DNA of 64,000 bases, from positions 174,411,001-174,475,000 of the forward strand of contig JASDFA010000016.1 of assembly GCA_035772735.1 (NCBI GenBank), in the 5' to 3' direction. Under the pieces are notes generated by a model. That model worked only from the letters and a program-made list of their open reading frames with translations. It was not told the DNA's origin and ran no database searches. Made by a program: the position numbers and the translations under genes. Of the stretch, positions 10,949-23,210 are shown in pieces. Every line of letters begins with the position of its first letter. The first letter of the stretch is position 1. Source of the DNA: Datura wrightii (lineage: Eukaryota > Streptophyta > Magnoliopsida > Solanales > Solanaceae).

Positions 10949-12525
10949 TCAAGCTGGAACTAAGCCGGTAGAGAATAAATGTGGGTATTTAGCCATCATA
11001 TCTACTTCGGCTTCCCAGGTAACTCCCTCAACATGCTGATTTCTCCATGACACTACCGAAGCTACTTCCTTGTTCCTTAGCCTTCGAACCTAACGATCCA
11101 ATATTTCTACCAAAACCTCCTCATAACTAAGGCTGTCTTTCATGCCAACACTGTCCACTGGGACAACTAGAGCTGGATCACCCAAACACTTCTCTAAGAG
11201 CGATACATGGAATACAAGATGCATGGAAGCTAATTCTGAGGGCAACTCCAATTTATATGCTACCTTGCCAACCCGTTTCACAATCCGGTAGGGGCCAACA
11301 TAATGAGGATTGAGTTTTCCTTTCTTTCCAAACCACACCACTCCCTTCATGGGAGATACCTTCAAAAATACCCAATCATCAACTTCAAATTCTAACTCCC
11401 TCCTCCTCACATTGGCATAGGACTTTTGGCGACTCTGAGTGGTTTTCAGCCTATCCCTTATCAATTTAACCTTCTTCATAGACTCATGAACTGAATATAG
11501 TCCTACCATCGCCACTTTACCAACCTCAAACCAACTAACGGGCGATCTACATCTCCGCCCATAGAGAACCTCAAATGGGGCCATCTGGATACTAGAATGA
11601 TAGTTGTTATTGTATGCAAACTCGATAAGAGGCAAGTGCTCATCCCAACTACCTCTGAAATCAATCTGCATGCTCTCAACATGTCCACGAGAGTCTGGAT
11701 TGTCTGCTCCGATTGACCATCCATTTGCAAGTGAAATGTTGGGCTGAGCTTAACCTAAGTACCTAGTCCTTTTTTAAATGACTTCCAAAACTGAGAGGTA
11801 AATTGGGTACCTCTGTATGAAATGATGGATAAGGGCACTCCATGCAGTTGAACTAGCTCCCAGATATATAGTTTGGCATAATCCTCCACCGAATCCATGG
11901 TTTTAACTGGTAGAAAGTGCGCAGCCTTGGTCAACCTGTCTACCACAACCCAAATGGAGTCATATTGTCGATGAGTACGAGGTAAACCTGTGATGAAGTC
12001 CATGTTAATTTCTTCCCACTTCCAAGTAGGAATACTGATATCCTGAAGTACACCTCCCGGTCTCTAGTGCTCGACCTTTACTTGCTAACAGTTTGGGCAC
12101 TTAGCTACAAATTCTGCGATGTCCTTCTTCATGCCATTCCACCAATAGACTTCCCATAAGTCACAGTACATCTTGGTGGCACTTGGATGGATAGAATACC
12201 TGATTCCATGAGCCTTGTGCAACATCTGAATCCTCAAATCACCAACATCCAGACCACATAGGTGACCCTGGTACCAAAGCACACCATCTCCCCCTTTGGA
12301 GAAGACCTCTACCTTTTGATTCTAAACGGCTTCCTTTAACTTTACCAAAATTGGGTCCTCATCTTTTCTAGCTTTCACATTAGTCACCAAGGATGATTCT
12401 GATCCATTTTGAATAGCATCACCGCCATTGGTTAAGTCAACCAACCTAACTCCCAACCTTGCGAGTCGATGCACATCCTTCACCAACTCCTTCTTCCCCT
12501 CATCCACATGATACACACTCTCCAT
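10949..12525 (-). pseudogene. M1 integrase with chromodomain-like C-terminus
   Basis: Integrase inserts the cDNA into the genome. On the minus strand the zinc-binding HHCC module ends CPNC (about 12085-12282). The core follows with MDFITGLPRT, and the second catalytic Asp position reads ISYRGTQ: the GAC codon has become TAC (11815-11817), so the active site is dead. The C-terminal half (11090-11671) is open and contains GPYRIVKR and the linker VFHVSLLEK. The tail RRLRNKEVASV...WRNQHVEG.TWEAE is a chromodomain-like module that in chromoviruses directs insertion to heterochromatin. Stops and shifts separate the pieces, including a TAG at about 11087-11089 where P2 has CAA. Confidence 0.8.
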
Positions 12526-13790
12526 AGAGAGTCTACTAATGCGTCCGTTACTATATTGGCCTTACCCAGATGGTAAAGGACACTCATATCATAGTCCTTG
12601 ACTAGCTCCAACCATCTCCTTTGCCGAAGATTGAGATCCTTCTGCATGAACACATACTATAAGCTCTTATGGTCTTTAAATACATCGACGTATAGACCTT
12701 ACAAATAATGATGCCATATCTTCAAGGCGAATACCATCGCGTTCAATTCAAGATCATGGGTAGGTAATTCTTCTCATGAACCTTTAGCTGTCTGGAGGCA
12801 TATGCTATAACTTTCCCATGCTGCATCAACACACACCCAAGTCCAATCCTTGAAGCATCACAATACACCATGAACCCATCATTACACTCCAGTAGAGTTA
12901 GTACCGATGCTGAAGTAAGTTGAGTTTTCAACTCTTGGAAGCTCTTCTCACAAGCCTCCGACCATTGGAATTTCACCTTCTTCTGGATTAATTTGGTCAA
13001 GGGTGCTTCAATAGATGAGAAGCCTTCAACAAATCTTCGATAATAGTCGGTTAAACCTAAGAAGATCCTGATATCCAAAGGATTCACTGGTCTAGGCCAA
13101 TTCTTCACTACCTCTATATTTGGAGAATCCATATTTATACGCTCACTTGATACCACATGGCCCAAAAATGCTACGGAGTTCAACCAAAACTTGTACTTTC
13201 TAAATTTGGCATATAATTGACGATCCTTGAGAGTCTGTAGCACCACTCTCAAATCAGTGGCATGCTCCTTCTCGCTCCGAGAGTATATTAGGATGTCATC
13301 AATAAACACAATCATGAACATGTCCAAGTATGGCTTGAACACCTTGTTCATCAAGTCCATAAAAGTTGCAGGAGCATTTGTTAGTCTAAAAGACATGACT
13401 ACAAACTCATAATGACCATACCACGTCCTGAAGGTTGTCTGTGGGATGTCGCTCTCCCGAACCCTAAGCTGATGGTATCCATATCTGAGATCTATCTTCG
13501 AAAAACACTTGGCACCTTGAAGTTGGTCAAATAAATCATCAATTCTGGGTAGAGGATACTTGTTCTTGATAGTGACTTTGTTCAATTGTCGATAATCAAT
13601 ACCCATGTGAAGAGAACCATCTTTCTTTCAGACAAAGAGAACTGGTGGACCCCATGGAGACTTGGTCGGTCTAATGAAACCCTTATCTAACAAGTCCTTC
13701 AACTGCTATATCAACTCTTTTAGCTCGATTAGATCCATTATATAGGGAGGAATACATATAGGTTGTGTGTCAGAAAGAAGGTCAATACCA
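12526..13790 (-). pseudogene. M1 reverse transcriptase and RNase H
   Basis: This is the best preserved polymerase in the window: 12743-13606 is a 287-residue open frame on the minus strand. It contains MGIDYRQLNKVT, the palm motif KIDLRYGYHQLRV, and the catalytic box FIDDILIYS with both aspartates present. It ends in the RNase H start (VYCDASRIGLGCVLMQHGKV), after which a frameshift breaks RNase H. Upstream (13607-13790) the RT beginning is readable with stops. Unlike P1 and P2 it keeps the second position of the catalytic D-D pair. Confidence 0.82.
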
Positions 13791-14347
13791 AAATCAATCT
13801 CCCGCTTGGGAGGGATTCCCGGTAAATCATCTGGGAAGACTTCTTAGTACTCACATACTACTGTAACTGATTGGATAGTCGGGGTCTCAAACTCGACATC
13901 CTTAACCCTAACTAGATTGTACACACAATCTTTAGAAATCATCTTTCTAGCCTTAAGGTAGGAAATGAAATGACCTACAGGCACAGCTAAACTATCCTTC
14001 CATTCTAAGACCAGCTCACCCATAAATCTGAACTCTACTGCCCGAGTTCTACAATTAACTGAAGCATAACATGCAAATAGTCAATCCATGCTGAGGATAA
14101 CATCAAAATCAGTCATGGCTAACTCTATCAAATCTTCTGAGGTGGCCTTCTAAAGGACTAAGATCGGGCAACCTCTATACACCCGTCTAGCTACAACTGA
14201 GTCACCTATCGGAGTAGAAACTGAGAAGGGTTCTGAGAAAACTCTGGGACTGACTCTGAAGCTACTGGCCACATAAGGCATCACAAAAGACAAGGTATCC
14301 CTTGGATCTAACAAAGCATAAACATCAAGATGGAAAACTCGTAACAT
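13791..14347 (-). pseudogene. M1 aspartic protease domain
   Basis: The retroviral-type protease cleaves the gag-pol polyprotein. The minus-strand frame starts MLRVFHLDVYALLD and the active-site region reads LLDPRDTLSF, where the P1 copy reads SDLGATLSF. The catalytic Asp is present but the following Gly-Ala is replaced. The frame is broken at about 14150 and continues to the DDLPGIPPKREIDFGIDL linker before RT. Confidence 0.72.
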
Positions 14348-15586
14348 ACCACTAACTCGGGGAGACCTCTTGCTCCTAGTGGGATGCTAAGGCATAAAAT
14401 CTGTTTTGGCGCTGACCGCCACCTATACTGGTAGATGCCCCTTGATATGCTGAGCGTGCAGAAAGGACTACTGAACTAGAAGCTAGGCCTCAGCCCCCAT
14501 CCTGATCCTGACTTGCTGCTCGAAAATCCCTAAGCATGTATCTAGGCTTCCCACACCCGAAACAAGCACTGAACCTACCAAGCACTAGCCCGTGTGCCCT
14601 CGACCATATCTACGATCAGCTGGGATGCTAGAATCTGGGGGTATGCTGCTATGACCCCTAGAGCCTGATGCTTACCCCTTCTGATTGTGCCTTTATCTGG
14701 ATGGCACACTAAATGTCAAAGATGTTGGGGCTGATGATCTCTGATGGGTCTGTTGTTAGTGCCCACCACCTGACCTCGGCTTTGAGAATCTGTGACTATT
14801 AGTCCTGTCCCTCTTGGCCTCCCTCTCCCTCGTATGCGCCGCCTCCATCTGCTGGGTGTACAAAACCATCTGAGGAAAGTCCATGTCCTGGTGGAGCATA
14901 GCGGTCCTACAATCCTTCTCCAAATAGCCTGCTACTCCATGCACGAACCAGCTCACCCACGCCCTATGATCGGCCTCTAACTATGAGGCATACTTCGATA
15001 GGCGAGTGAAATCAAGGGCATACTCCTGCACCGTCATCCTCCCTTGCTTCAAATTTACGAACTCAGCTACCTTTAACTCCCTTATCTCACGAGGGAAGAA
15101 CCGATCCAAGAATGCAACATGGAACTCTTCCCAAGTGACAGGGCCCGCTCTGGCAACCCTGTTATCATTCCATTAGCGAAACCAGATATACGAGGCCCCT
15201 TTCAATTGGTACGAGGCCAACTCCACGCACTCAACTCCATTCATCCCCATGACTTGAGTTATCTTCACAATCTCATCTATGAACTCATACGGGTCCTCAT
15301 TTACTTTTTACCTAAGGAACTCTGGCGGGTTCATTCTTAAGAAGTCTCTGACTCAAGAAGCCACTGCATTGCCATTTCGCGAAACATGCACAACTGCCTG
15401 CTGATTGACCTGAGCGGTCAAGGACTGTGAGGTCATTTGAATAGCTACCCGAAACTTAGCATGGGCAACTGGCTCCGGTGCCTGGTGCTCCTGAACTAGT
15501 GGGGCCTGTTGGTGCCCATTTATGTTGCCATCTTGATGGCCTTCTCCATTCCTATACCTTCTACCATTCATTCTTGGTGGAGCCAT
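14348..15586 (-). pseudogene. M1 gag
   Basis: The start codon is the ATG at 15586-15584 (minus), beginning MAPPRMNGRRYRNG, homologous to the P2 start at 27354. The capsid core is readable with stops in several frames, including FVHGVAGYLEKDCRTAMLHQ at 14880-14950. A nucleocapsid zinc knuckle survives only as CFGCGKPRYMLRDF at about 14530-14570, where the His and the last Cys have been lost. It cannot make a working nucleocapsid. Confidence 0.75.
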
Positions 15587-15638
15587 GATTCTGCAATCGC
15601 GAATAGCACAAGTTAGAAGGATAGGGAGACTCTTCATC
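15587..15638 (-). mobile_element. M1 gag leader next to the S1 insertion
   Basis: This short leader lies upstream of the M1 gag start. It corresponds to the leader at 53130-53170 in M2 and 27300-27353 in P2 and is interrupted at 15639 by LTR S1. It resumes at 20060. Confidence 0.6.
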
Positions 15639-15944
15639 TGTAACACCCCGAAAATCTTATTTATTTTGTGTGATAATTATTTGATGTTTATATGTCATAT
15701 TTAGGGAATTATGGGTTGTAGTTTGTCCATAGGTGAGGAGGAAAACATGTGCAAACGGAAAAGCGAAGAGTATGTGAAGTTTGTAAATAAGGGTCAAATT
15801 TAAATGGATATATATACAAATATGTAATTATTCAGAGGTTCTATAGCCTATAAAATGAAAGGTATTTGAGTCTAGTTTATAGTGAAAAAAACCGCTCGTC
15901 AATCGGAGTTCGGAGTAAAAAGATATGCTCATTTGAAGACAGCA

Positions 15945-16060
15945 CTGTCGGCTGGAAAAGTGCCCATGCGCGCGGGCGCCGAGACAGGAAGGCAGCAGGA
16001 GCGCGCGCGAGGGCACGTCATATGGGCGCTGCACGCGGGCACCGCCCAGCCCGCTATATG
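15945..16060. other. GC-rich island in solo LTR S1
   Basis: Dense GCGCGC, GGGCGCC and CGCGCGCGAGG words stand in otherwise AT-rich sequence, starting about 300 bp from the LTR start. Its position is similar to the dyad-word tracts of the other LTR families. No gene is visible. Confidence 0.55.
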
Positions 16061-19000
16061 AAGTAATTTTGAGCTAAAAAGCTCATTTCTAATCCTTTTC
16101 ACCTCTTTTTTTTCAAAATTCGCATAATTAAGAGCTCTATCCAATGGTGAAAACGAATCCCAGGTAATAAATTGTATGGATAGGTCAAATTTCCTTATAG
16201 TCCAAGCTTTGAAAGGGTTTCTTATGTTGTGAGCTTCTAATTGTCGAGTTGCTGCATTTTTGGCTGCCAAGATGTTGCGGTTTTGGGCAATAGGGAGGTG
16301 AAGTTCTACCTCCATATTGGTGAGAGTTGAGTACAAAAGGAGGTAGGTGTTTTTACTCTTTAAATTATCATGAATTAACAAGTTATGTTGGAAGTGAAGT
16401 TGGAACTTATGTATTGCTTGGGTGTGCGCTGTTACTGCGGTTTGGCAGCATGGTTGCTACATTTTTGGAACATAATTTAGCTGAAGAGGAACCCCATATG
16501 GGCAGGGGTTATACACAAGTGAAAGGTAAGTGTTCCTACTTGGTTTATCCTCTCAAATTCGCAAGCTGAAGTAAGGAAATGACATAAAGTCAATATGTGT
16601 TTTATGTGATATTTGACTGAGGTTTCTGCCCCTTTTTGGGAGGTTGTTACAGCTATATAGATGCTGGAATTTATCCAAAAGATGGAAGGAATACACCACA
16701 CCTTTGGGGAGGTTAAACACCAAAAGAATGTAAGCGAAACTCTATTGAATTGCCTCAAGTTTAAGACGCCTAAGGTACGTAGGATTGCTAAAAATTATAT
16801 TATGATGTGGTTGTTTAGTTGTACGTTTTGAGACATGAATTGTGACTGGGAAATTGGAATAAACAGTACTCATTCCATGTAGTGTAAGTAAGGAAGTTAA
16901 AGGTGTCGGAGTTTCTAGCAAGCGGAAGAAATTGGCTAAAAAGACGCGACGAAGTGAGGTATGTAATGGCGTCCCTATTCTTATTTTTCAAGCACAAAAT
17001 CTTGTTGTTGATCAGGCCAATATTCCTATGTTTTGTGTTCCTATTTAGGCATACATGATTCTTCCCAAAGTATTAGAAATACTTCATATAAACCTTGAAG
17101 AGTTAAATATGCTTGAAGTGAACAAATGTAAAGTGGAAGGCATATTGTTTACGATTATTGTTGTAGTTCTAAATCGAGTCTGAAGTCCCCTCATTGTGGG
17201 CACCGTGAGCTGGTCATTTATATTATTTCATGCATTTGATATCAAATTTGTTCAAAATTCTAGTTGCTATTGGAAATTCGTAAGAAGGCAAGACGATATC
17301 ACGCGAACGAACTTAACCGTAGAAAACAATTTTAAGCTAAATAAGGATAAATGAGAACAACAAAATAAAAATGCCTTACAGTAGTTATCCACCCTCTTAT
17401 GAACATGTTCTAAGGTATATAAGGCCAAGAGTAGATTCCTTGATTTCTCTCCCTTTATCTAACTGACCAGTTAACGAGTTTCCGAACAAACCGATACGTT
17501 GAACTTGAAAGATAGAACTCGAATGTGTAAATTATTGATATTTCTATGAAACCATCATTATGGGAAGGTTATACACAGTTTTTTAATGTTAGCAGATTAT
17601 ACGAAAATAAGTATATATTTACGCTTATGCCTACGTTCAAGTTACATGCTAGGGAAATAAGAATTGTATTTAGAGTGTCGCCGTAAATTTATTGTAACTC
17701 TTGTGCTATCTGAACCTCCTGAGAGTCAACAGGGCATTAAGTTAAATAAGTGATATAAGTACATTATGTGGTAATGATATAATGAATATTAGGTGACGAC
17801 TTTGTATAAATCAGCTAGAGTTGAATGTTTGTAAAATAGTAACTTAAGTTAAAGAGAAGCTCTCTGCTATACCCCTAAATGTTTATGTTAAGTTATCGAT
17901 TCTAAGTGTTGAAATTGTCTTCCATGACCGAAAAGGGTGATCCTAGGAGCTTCTAATTCATTTATAATGATGTATGCTTTCGTAAGCTCCTTGGTTAATT
18001 ACAAAGTTGTGAAAGTCAATCCAGCGTCGTCTGAATTATGGTTATAAGTCTTTATTTGCCTATAAGGTAGCACTCGGAGAGTTTCTTATGAATTCTCAAG
18101 TTGAAAAAATCCAAATCTTAGATTCTTAAGTAATGTCTTCCAGTCCCTAAGTTATGTTGAAGTGTGTTATGCTAATCTAAGAAGTTTTCAAGAGATCATA
18201 TTCCGAGAATCATGCTAATGTCTCGATCAAGTATTTGAAAGTTGCGTACCCGCCTAAGAACTTAAGTTTTTATATGTCTTTCCAGTAAGAAGTCTTAATG
18301 TATATGATTTTGATATTATAACAAACAGTTGAATTTTTTCCAGTTATATTCAAGTGACGCGTCTATATATTTAGCTCTTGTTGAGTTATCATTTGAATTC
18401 CCTAAATTCAGAGGAGAGATTCTTCCATGTACTAATGTTCCTAATTTCTAAGTATAAGCAAAAGCTATGAAAATGATCAGTTAAGCTTAGAACTTCTAAT
18501 CCCATGAAGTCACCTGGAGGTCACTCAGCTAACTAAATACGAGTTTATATGTCATACAGAAGTCTCATACATTGTATGTCTGTAATTCAGCTCTCAGCTC
18601 TACGTATATGTTAAGTGTTATGACAATAACTCCAAGCTTCAAGTTATAAGTCCCATGTTTTCCTGCAAATAAGGCAAATGAATTGAGAACTGCATGTGCT
18701 CATCGACGTGATAAGTTTGGCAATGAAATTCCAATGTATAGTTGTCGATACATGTAAAGGAACCACCCTGTGGGCAGTATATATATGTAGTTCCCAGATG
18801 TCAAAGGATTGTATATAAATGGGAATCTATGTGCTTCTACTCAAGCGATACATTAAATTGGTAAGACTATCTATAGGACATTGCTTGTAAGTCTTCTATA
18901 ATTCTTACGTTGGCTAAACCTCCTGAAGGTCCGTCGAGTCACTGAGTTGACATGTTTGTATATAATTTGACAACTTTACGTGATATATGTGCATATTTGC

Positions 19001-19148
19001 TAATTTTACATGGTATATGAGTTCACTTGCATTTATATGTTATGAAAGAGACCTATTAAGGCCACAGATTAAGCATTTGTCATTTCAATGCAACATGTGT
19101 TAAATTGACTCAGTATAAGCTTTATCGGCTCCATTCATGATTATGATT

Positions 19149-19345
19149 GAGAATATTTTTATTTTTACCCCGATATGGCACACTGGTTGGAGATATTTTT
19201 ATTTTACCCCGGTATTGCACACCGGCTGGAGATATTTTTATTTTTACCCCGGTATGGTACACCGGCTGGAGATATTTTTATTTTTACCTCGGTATGGTAC
19301 ACCAGTTGGAGATATTTTATTTTACCCGGGTATGGTACACCAGAT
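19149..19345 (+). repeat. Five-unit 40-bp tandem repeat in S1
   Basis: The units start at 19149, 19189, 19228, 19268 and 19308 and are 38-40 bp long. Each contains GGAGATATTTTTATTTTTAC followed by CCCGGTATGGTACACCGGCT-like sequence. Unit length is not a multiple of three, so similar peptides (PRYGTP, WRYFYF) appear in all three frames; these frames are an artefact of the repeat. Confidence 0.85.
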
Positions 19346-20059
19346 GGAGGCATTTTTTATATGGTTTTTATGGTCGTTTGGCCGCCAACATTACAGTTAT
19401 AGTTTTTCCTGTGCATTACTTGGTTGCATTTGCACTTCAGTATTGACTTATTGTCAGGTTTTAGTTTCCAGGATTCCAGGTTGTTACTATTCCTTATTTC
19501 TGGCTCAGCTATCATTGCTATCTTACATGTTTACAGTTTTCTGCCTTACATACCAGTACATTTCATTCGTACTGACGTCCCTTCGCCTGGGGACCTACAT
19601 TCATGCCGCAGGTGTAGGTAGAGGTCAAGATTGCCAGTTTCAGTAGCAGTTCGTGAGATTAGCGGATGTGTTGGTATGCTCCTTTCTTGCTGGAGCTAAG
19701 ACTGATTTTGTTTCAGTTAGAATTTTGAGATGTAGTTATGGTTAGGTCAGAGCCCTGTTCCGACCATCAGTCAGTTTACTCTTTAGAGGCTTTGTGGACT
19801 TAGTGTGTAAAATGGTATTCAGTTTGTGGCCTTTTTGGCTTTTTGTTATTTAGTTTGGCATACTCATAGCCTTGTTTGCATTTCAGTTGTTTACCCTGTA
19901 TTGTTGAGACATTATGGGTCCAGTTTGTGCTCCAGTTGTTTATGACAGGTGGCCTGGACGGCCTAAGTATTACAGTTACAAATGTCATATAGCCGTCTTT
20001 CCAGTTAGTCTGGTATGGGGAGCCAGTCACGCCTTCCCCCCCAATTATGGGGTGTGACA

Positions 20060-20198
20060 TCAAAACATGATATAGATCATGAAAGAAAGGAATATTTCCT
20101 AAATGTCTCGTAGCCTCTTTGTCATTAGTGTAGTGCGCTTCACAAACACGAAAAAGACTCTACTTAATTCAGACACCCTAGGATACTTCAAACCTATT
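20060..20198 (-). mobile_element. M1 leader between S1 and the primer-binding site
   Basis: This matches the leader of P2 (27162-27300, reversed) and of M2 (53180-53319). It contains no gene. It shows that S1 is inserted into M1 and is not part of it. Confidence 0.65.
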
Positions 20199-20210
20199 GC
20201 TCTGATACCA
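20199..20210 (-). promoter_or_regulatory. M1 primer-binding site (initiator tRNA-Met)
   Basis: The minus strand reads TGGTATCAGAGC, the usual complement of the 3' end of initiator tRNA-Met, four bases inside the LTR end. It marks the beginning of the M1 internal region. Confidence 0.85.
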
Positions 20211-20214
20211 AGTT

Positions 20215-22556
20215 TGTTACGACCCAAACATGGACCCGGATCATAACACGGGACAAGGAACCCCGAGAGACTCCAAGTCAACCCATTGAATGAACATACA
20301 TCTAACTCAATTAATAAAACTGAAGGATCAGCAAGATAATCATAGTGGAAGTCTAAATTAAACATAACATCATAATACACAATCTGAAGCTGAATACATC
20401 CATATGTCTGGAAAAACACTCTAAACATGACAAGTTGATGGGACAAGAACCCAACTAACTCAATAAAGCTGAAACTGAAAAATAGAGAAAATATGAATAT
20501 GTCTAGTCCTTAGGAGATGAGGACTCACCAACAACGTATGATGCTATCTCAGAAGACTGACTATGAACAGGCCTGAGCCTGAGAGCCGTGTCCTGTATCA
20601 TGAAATGATATAACCTAGAGTATACGATCAGTACGTGGAATGTACCGAGTATGCAAGGTAAGTAAAACCGCTTAAGTAAATAAGATCATTTAAAGACATG
20701 CATAATGTAAAACATAAACAATAAGAATCTGAGAGTAGGGCTTGCATGCATTCTTTCTAAATCGTGATCTCACCCCATAACATAACATACATCATAACTG
20801 GATCGATTGACTCAAAGCTGAAATTTGATATTTATAAATAAACTGAACATTGAGTCAAACCTATTTTAGAACATGTATCAATGTATAAATCTCAAGAATG
20901 ATGAATATGCATAACTGAAATCATGAGGAACAATGGGAGACTTGTCTTTTAACTGACATACCATGATAGGCTTATGTGGTCCCAACTATCACACTCAAGT
21001 GGGTAGAGCCCTCCAAAGTCTTGCTAGGGATAGGGACGATACCATGATATTGATATCAAGCTCGGGGCCCAATCAGGGCAGGGGATAGCTCACAAGGGAG
21101 GTCCCAAAGGAATATATATAATAGTATAAATCTATGTTGGAGCGTAGTTCTGAGGCATAGGGTGATCGACCTTTAGCCTACTCGGTGTTAGACACTACTC
21201 CCAAAAACATGCATATGCTCTACATCATTTTACAATGAATCTCAACATCGTCTATTGACAAAGCTCAATAATCAAATACATCTCAAATATGAAATCATGC
21301 ATATGAGAAGCTTTAGCTCAAAACATACCACAAGATCAAAGATAATTGGGAGTTTTCACTCTAGAACCATGTGGTAAGCTTAATTCAGAAAATCATAATT
21401 CATACTTGACATGAGGGCATTGTCCAATACTTTATCATGCTTGGGAATACTCAATTCACATCGAAAACATGATTATAAATATGGGTAGCTTTAAAATATG
21501 CTATCATAATATCTCATCATCATCATACATTCATCACAAATCTCATCTTTCATGAACTTCTCATCAATGGGCTTTTTAATTCATAAAACTAGAAACATGA
21601 TTTTTGATTGAAACAATATAAAACTTGCCCATTCTTCATAATTCAGTAGTAGAAACATAATTAAATCATACCCATGCAGAGAATTAGGAATTTCATGCAT
21701 TAGGTTAAAACCCATAAATTAGACATAGGTGATTCATGATTTAGAGAGGGATTGGGCATGGGTGTGAAAGGAACCACCCATTCATAACCCTATATACCTA
21801 TTGGTAGTTGATTCTTACACTTCTTTAAATTCCCAAGGAGAAATTGAAGAGAAATTAAAGAACACTAAGCTTGATTACCCTCTCTCACCTTCTACCTTGC
21901 ATGCATGAATGAATAAGGCCTAAAATGAGCTTAACCCCTTTAAAAGTCATCATTCATAACTCAAAATGACGAAGTTTAGGCCTTAGGATCTTATGAATTA
22001 CAGAAAAAGCCTTACTAAATTCGCAGTAAATAACTGTCAGGTAGTCCTCACGAGGGACCTAATAGTTCATCTCTCTAGCCATGACTAGTGTCATGATCCG
22101 TGAAGTACACTACTATTCAAGTCTTCTAGGCTCATAAGGTAGACCTCACGATTCGTCACTAGTGACCACAACTCGCGGTCACCACTCGTTATGTTCACTA
22201 CCTCTTATTCTTACCTTGATTCATCGTGCTGCTCACGACCCTCCCAACGAATCGTGGTGACTAACCATGACTAGTGGGGTCCTTCCATTAGGTACACTTC
22301 CCTCTTCCTTCTCTTTTCTTACTTACCCCACCCCACGACTGACCCAACGAGTCATGGGGCTTGACTAAGACTCATGGTCACGTCCGTGATTTCTCAAATT
22401 TCAAACTCATTACCTGGGCCTCCCCATGAGTCACATCACGACTTGTGGGATACTCTCACTGGTCACCTCACTACCCGTCCTAATGCCTAGTTCTAGGTTT
22501 TAACTTTTCTCTATTTCAACTCCCGTGTATGATCTTTGGGATTCTGGGGTATAACA
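20215..22556 (-). repeat. M1 5' LTR, full length
   Basis: This 2,342-bp LTR on the minus strand starts TGTTATACCCC (at 22556) and ends GTAACA (at 20215). The segment 22080-22490 is a GC-rich tract of short words around ACGACTCGTGG and CACGACT. Beyond this, the sequence to 20215 parallels the truncated 3' LTR at 8876-10746. A block conserved in all LTRs of the family, GTACATTCCACGTACTGA on the minus strand (about 20625-20645), probably lies near the R region. Confidence 0.85.
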
Positions 22557-23210
22557 GTCCCTCACAGCAGGGTGCAGCGCCAAAATAGATTTTATATCCT
22601 CGCATCCCATCAGGAGCAGGAGACTTTCCCCAAAGTAGTACTGGTATGTTACGAGTTTTCAATTTTGATGTATATGCTTTGTCAGATCTAGGGGCTACCT
22701 TGTCTTTTGTGACACCTTATGTGGCCAGTAGCTTCGGAGTCAGTCCGGAAGTCTTGTCAGAACCCTTCCTAGTCTCTACTCCAATAGGTGATTCAGTCGT
22801 AGCTAGACGGGTGTATAGAGGTTGCTCGGTCACAATCCTTCATAAAGTCACCTCAGCAGATCTAGTAGAGTTAGCCATGACCGATTTTGATGTTATCCTT
22901 GGAATAGATTGGCTATTTGCATGTTATGCCTTAGTTAATTGTAGAACCCAGTCAATAGAGTTCATATTTCCAGGTGAGCCAGTCTTAGAGTGGAGGGGTA
23001 GTTTAGCTGTGCTTTTAGGTCGTTTCATTTCCTACCCTAAGGCCAGAAAGATGATTTCCAAAGGTTGTGTGTACCATCTAGTTAGGGTTAAGGATGCGAA
23101 GCCCGAGACCCCGGCTATCCAGTCAGTACCAATAGTATGTGAGTATCCATAAGTCTTCCCAGATGATTTACCGGGTGTTCCTCCCGAGAGGGAAATCGAT
23201 TTTGGAATTT
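22557..23210 (+). pseudogene. Chromovirus P1 gag end and protease
   Basis: P1 resumes directly after M1. The first bases encode the end of gag, then the protease frame opens at 22646 (MLRVFNFDVYALSDLGATLS) and is readable to 23152. The catalytic Asp is in the ALSDLGATLSFVTPY context. A stop (TAA at 23150-23152) follows in the linker, which continues as DDLPGVPPEREIDFGI without further change to about 23215. The stop is preceded by CEYP, where P2 reads REYPDVFPDD. Confidence 0.78.

Larger units (their letters stand above)
15639..20059 (+). repeat. Solo LTR S1, 4.4 kb, inserted in the M1 leader
   Basis: A single long LTR-like block runs from TGTAACACCCC (15639) to GGGGTGTGACA (20059). The termini form an 11-base inverted repeat with one mismatch. 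No coding region of a retroelement lies inside and no second copy is in the window, so this is a solo LTR or a non-autonomous element. The flanks are TTCATC on the left and TCAAAA on the right, with no clean 5-bp target duplication. The block contains a GC-rich tract (15945-16060) and a 40-bp tandem array (19149-19345). Reading frames here are short and overlap in several frames. Confidence 0.65.
8876..22556 (-). mobile_element. Chromovirus M1, minus strand, nested in P1 gag
   Basis: The element runs from a truncated 3' LTR (8876-10746) through pol and gag to an intact 5' LTR (20215-22556), all on the minus strand. It contains a further 4.4-kb insertion at 15639-20059. Flanking pentamers are ATCCC (8871-8875) and GTCCC (22557-22561), a target duplication with one mismatch. 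The domain order on the minus strand is gag, protease, RT, RNase H, integrase, chromodomain-like tail, which defines a chromovirus. Tekay/Del is my best guess for the clade. Confidence 0.82.

Noticed and set aside
13227..13412. Plus-strand frame of 61 codons inside M1 RT
   Set aside because: It is antisense to the well-supported minus-strand RT frame.
19137..19646. 169-codon frame with repeated WRYFYF peptides
   Set aside because: It arises from the 40-bp tandem repeat in S1; equivalent peptides occur in all three frames because the unit is not a multiple of three.
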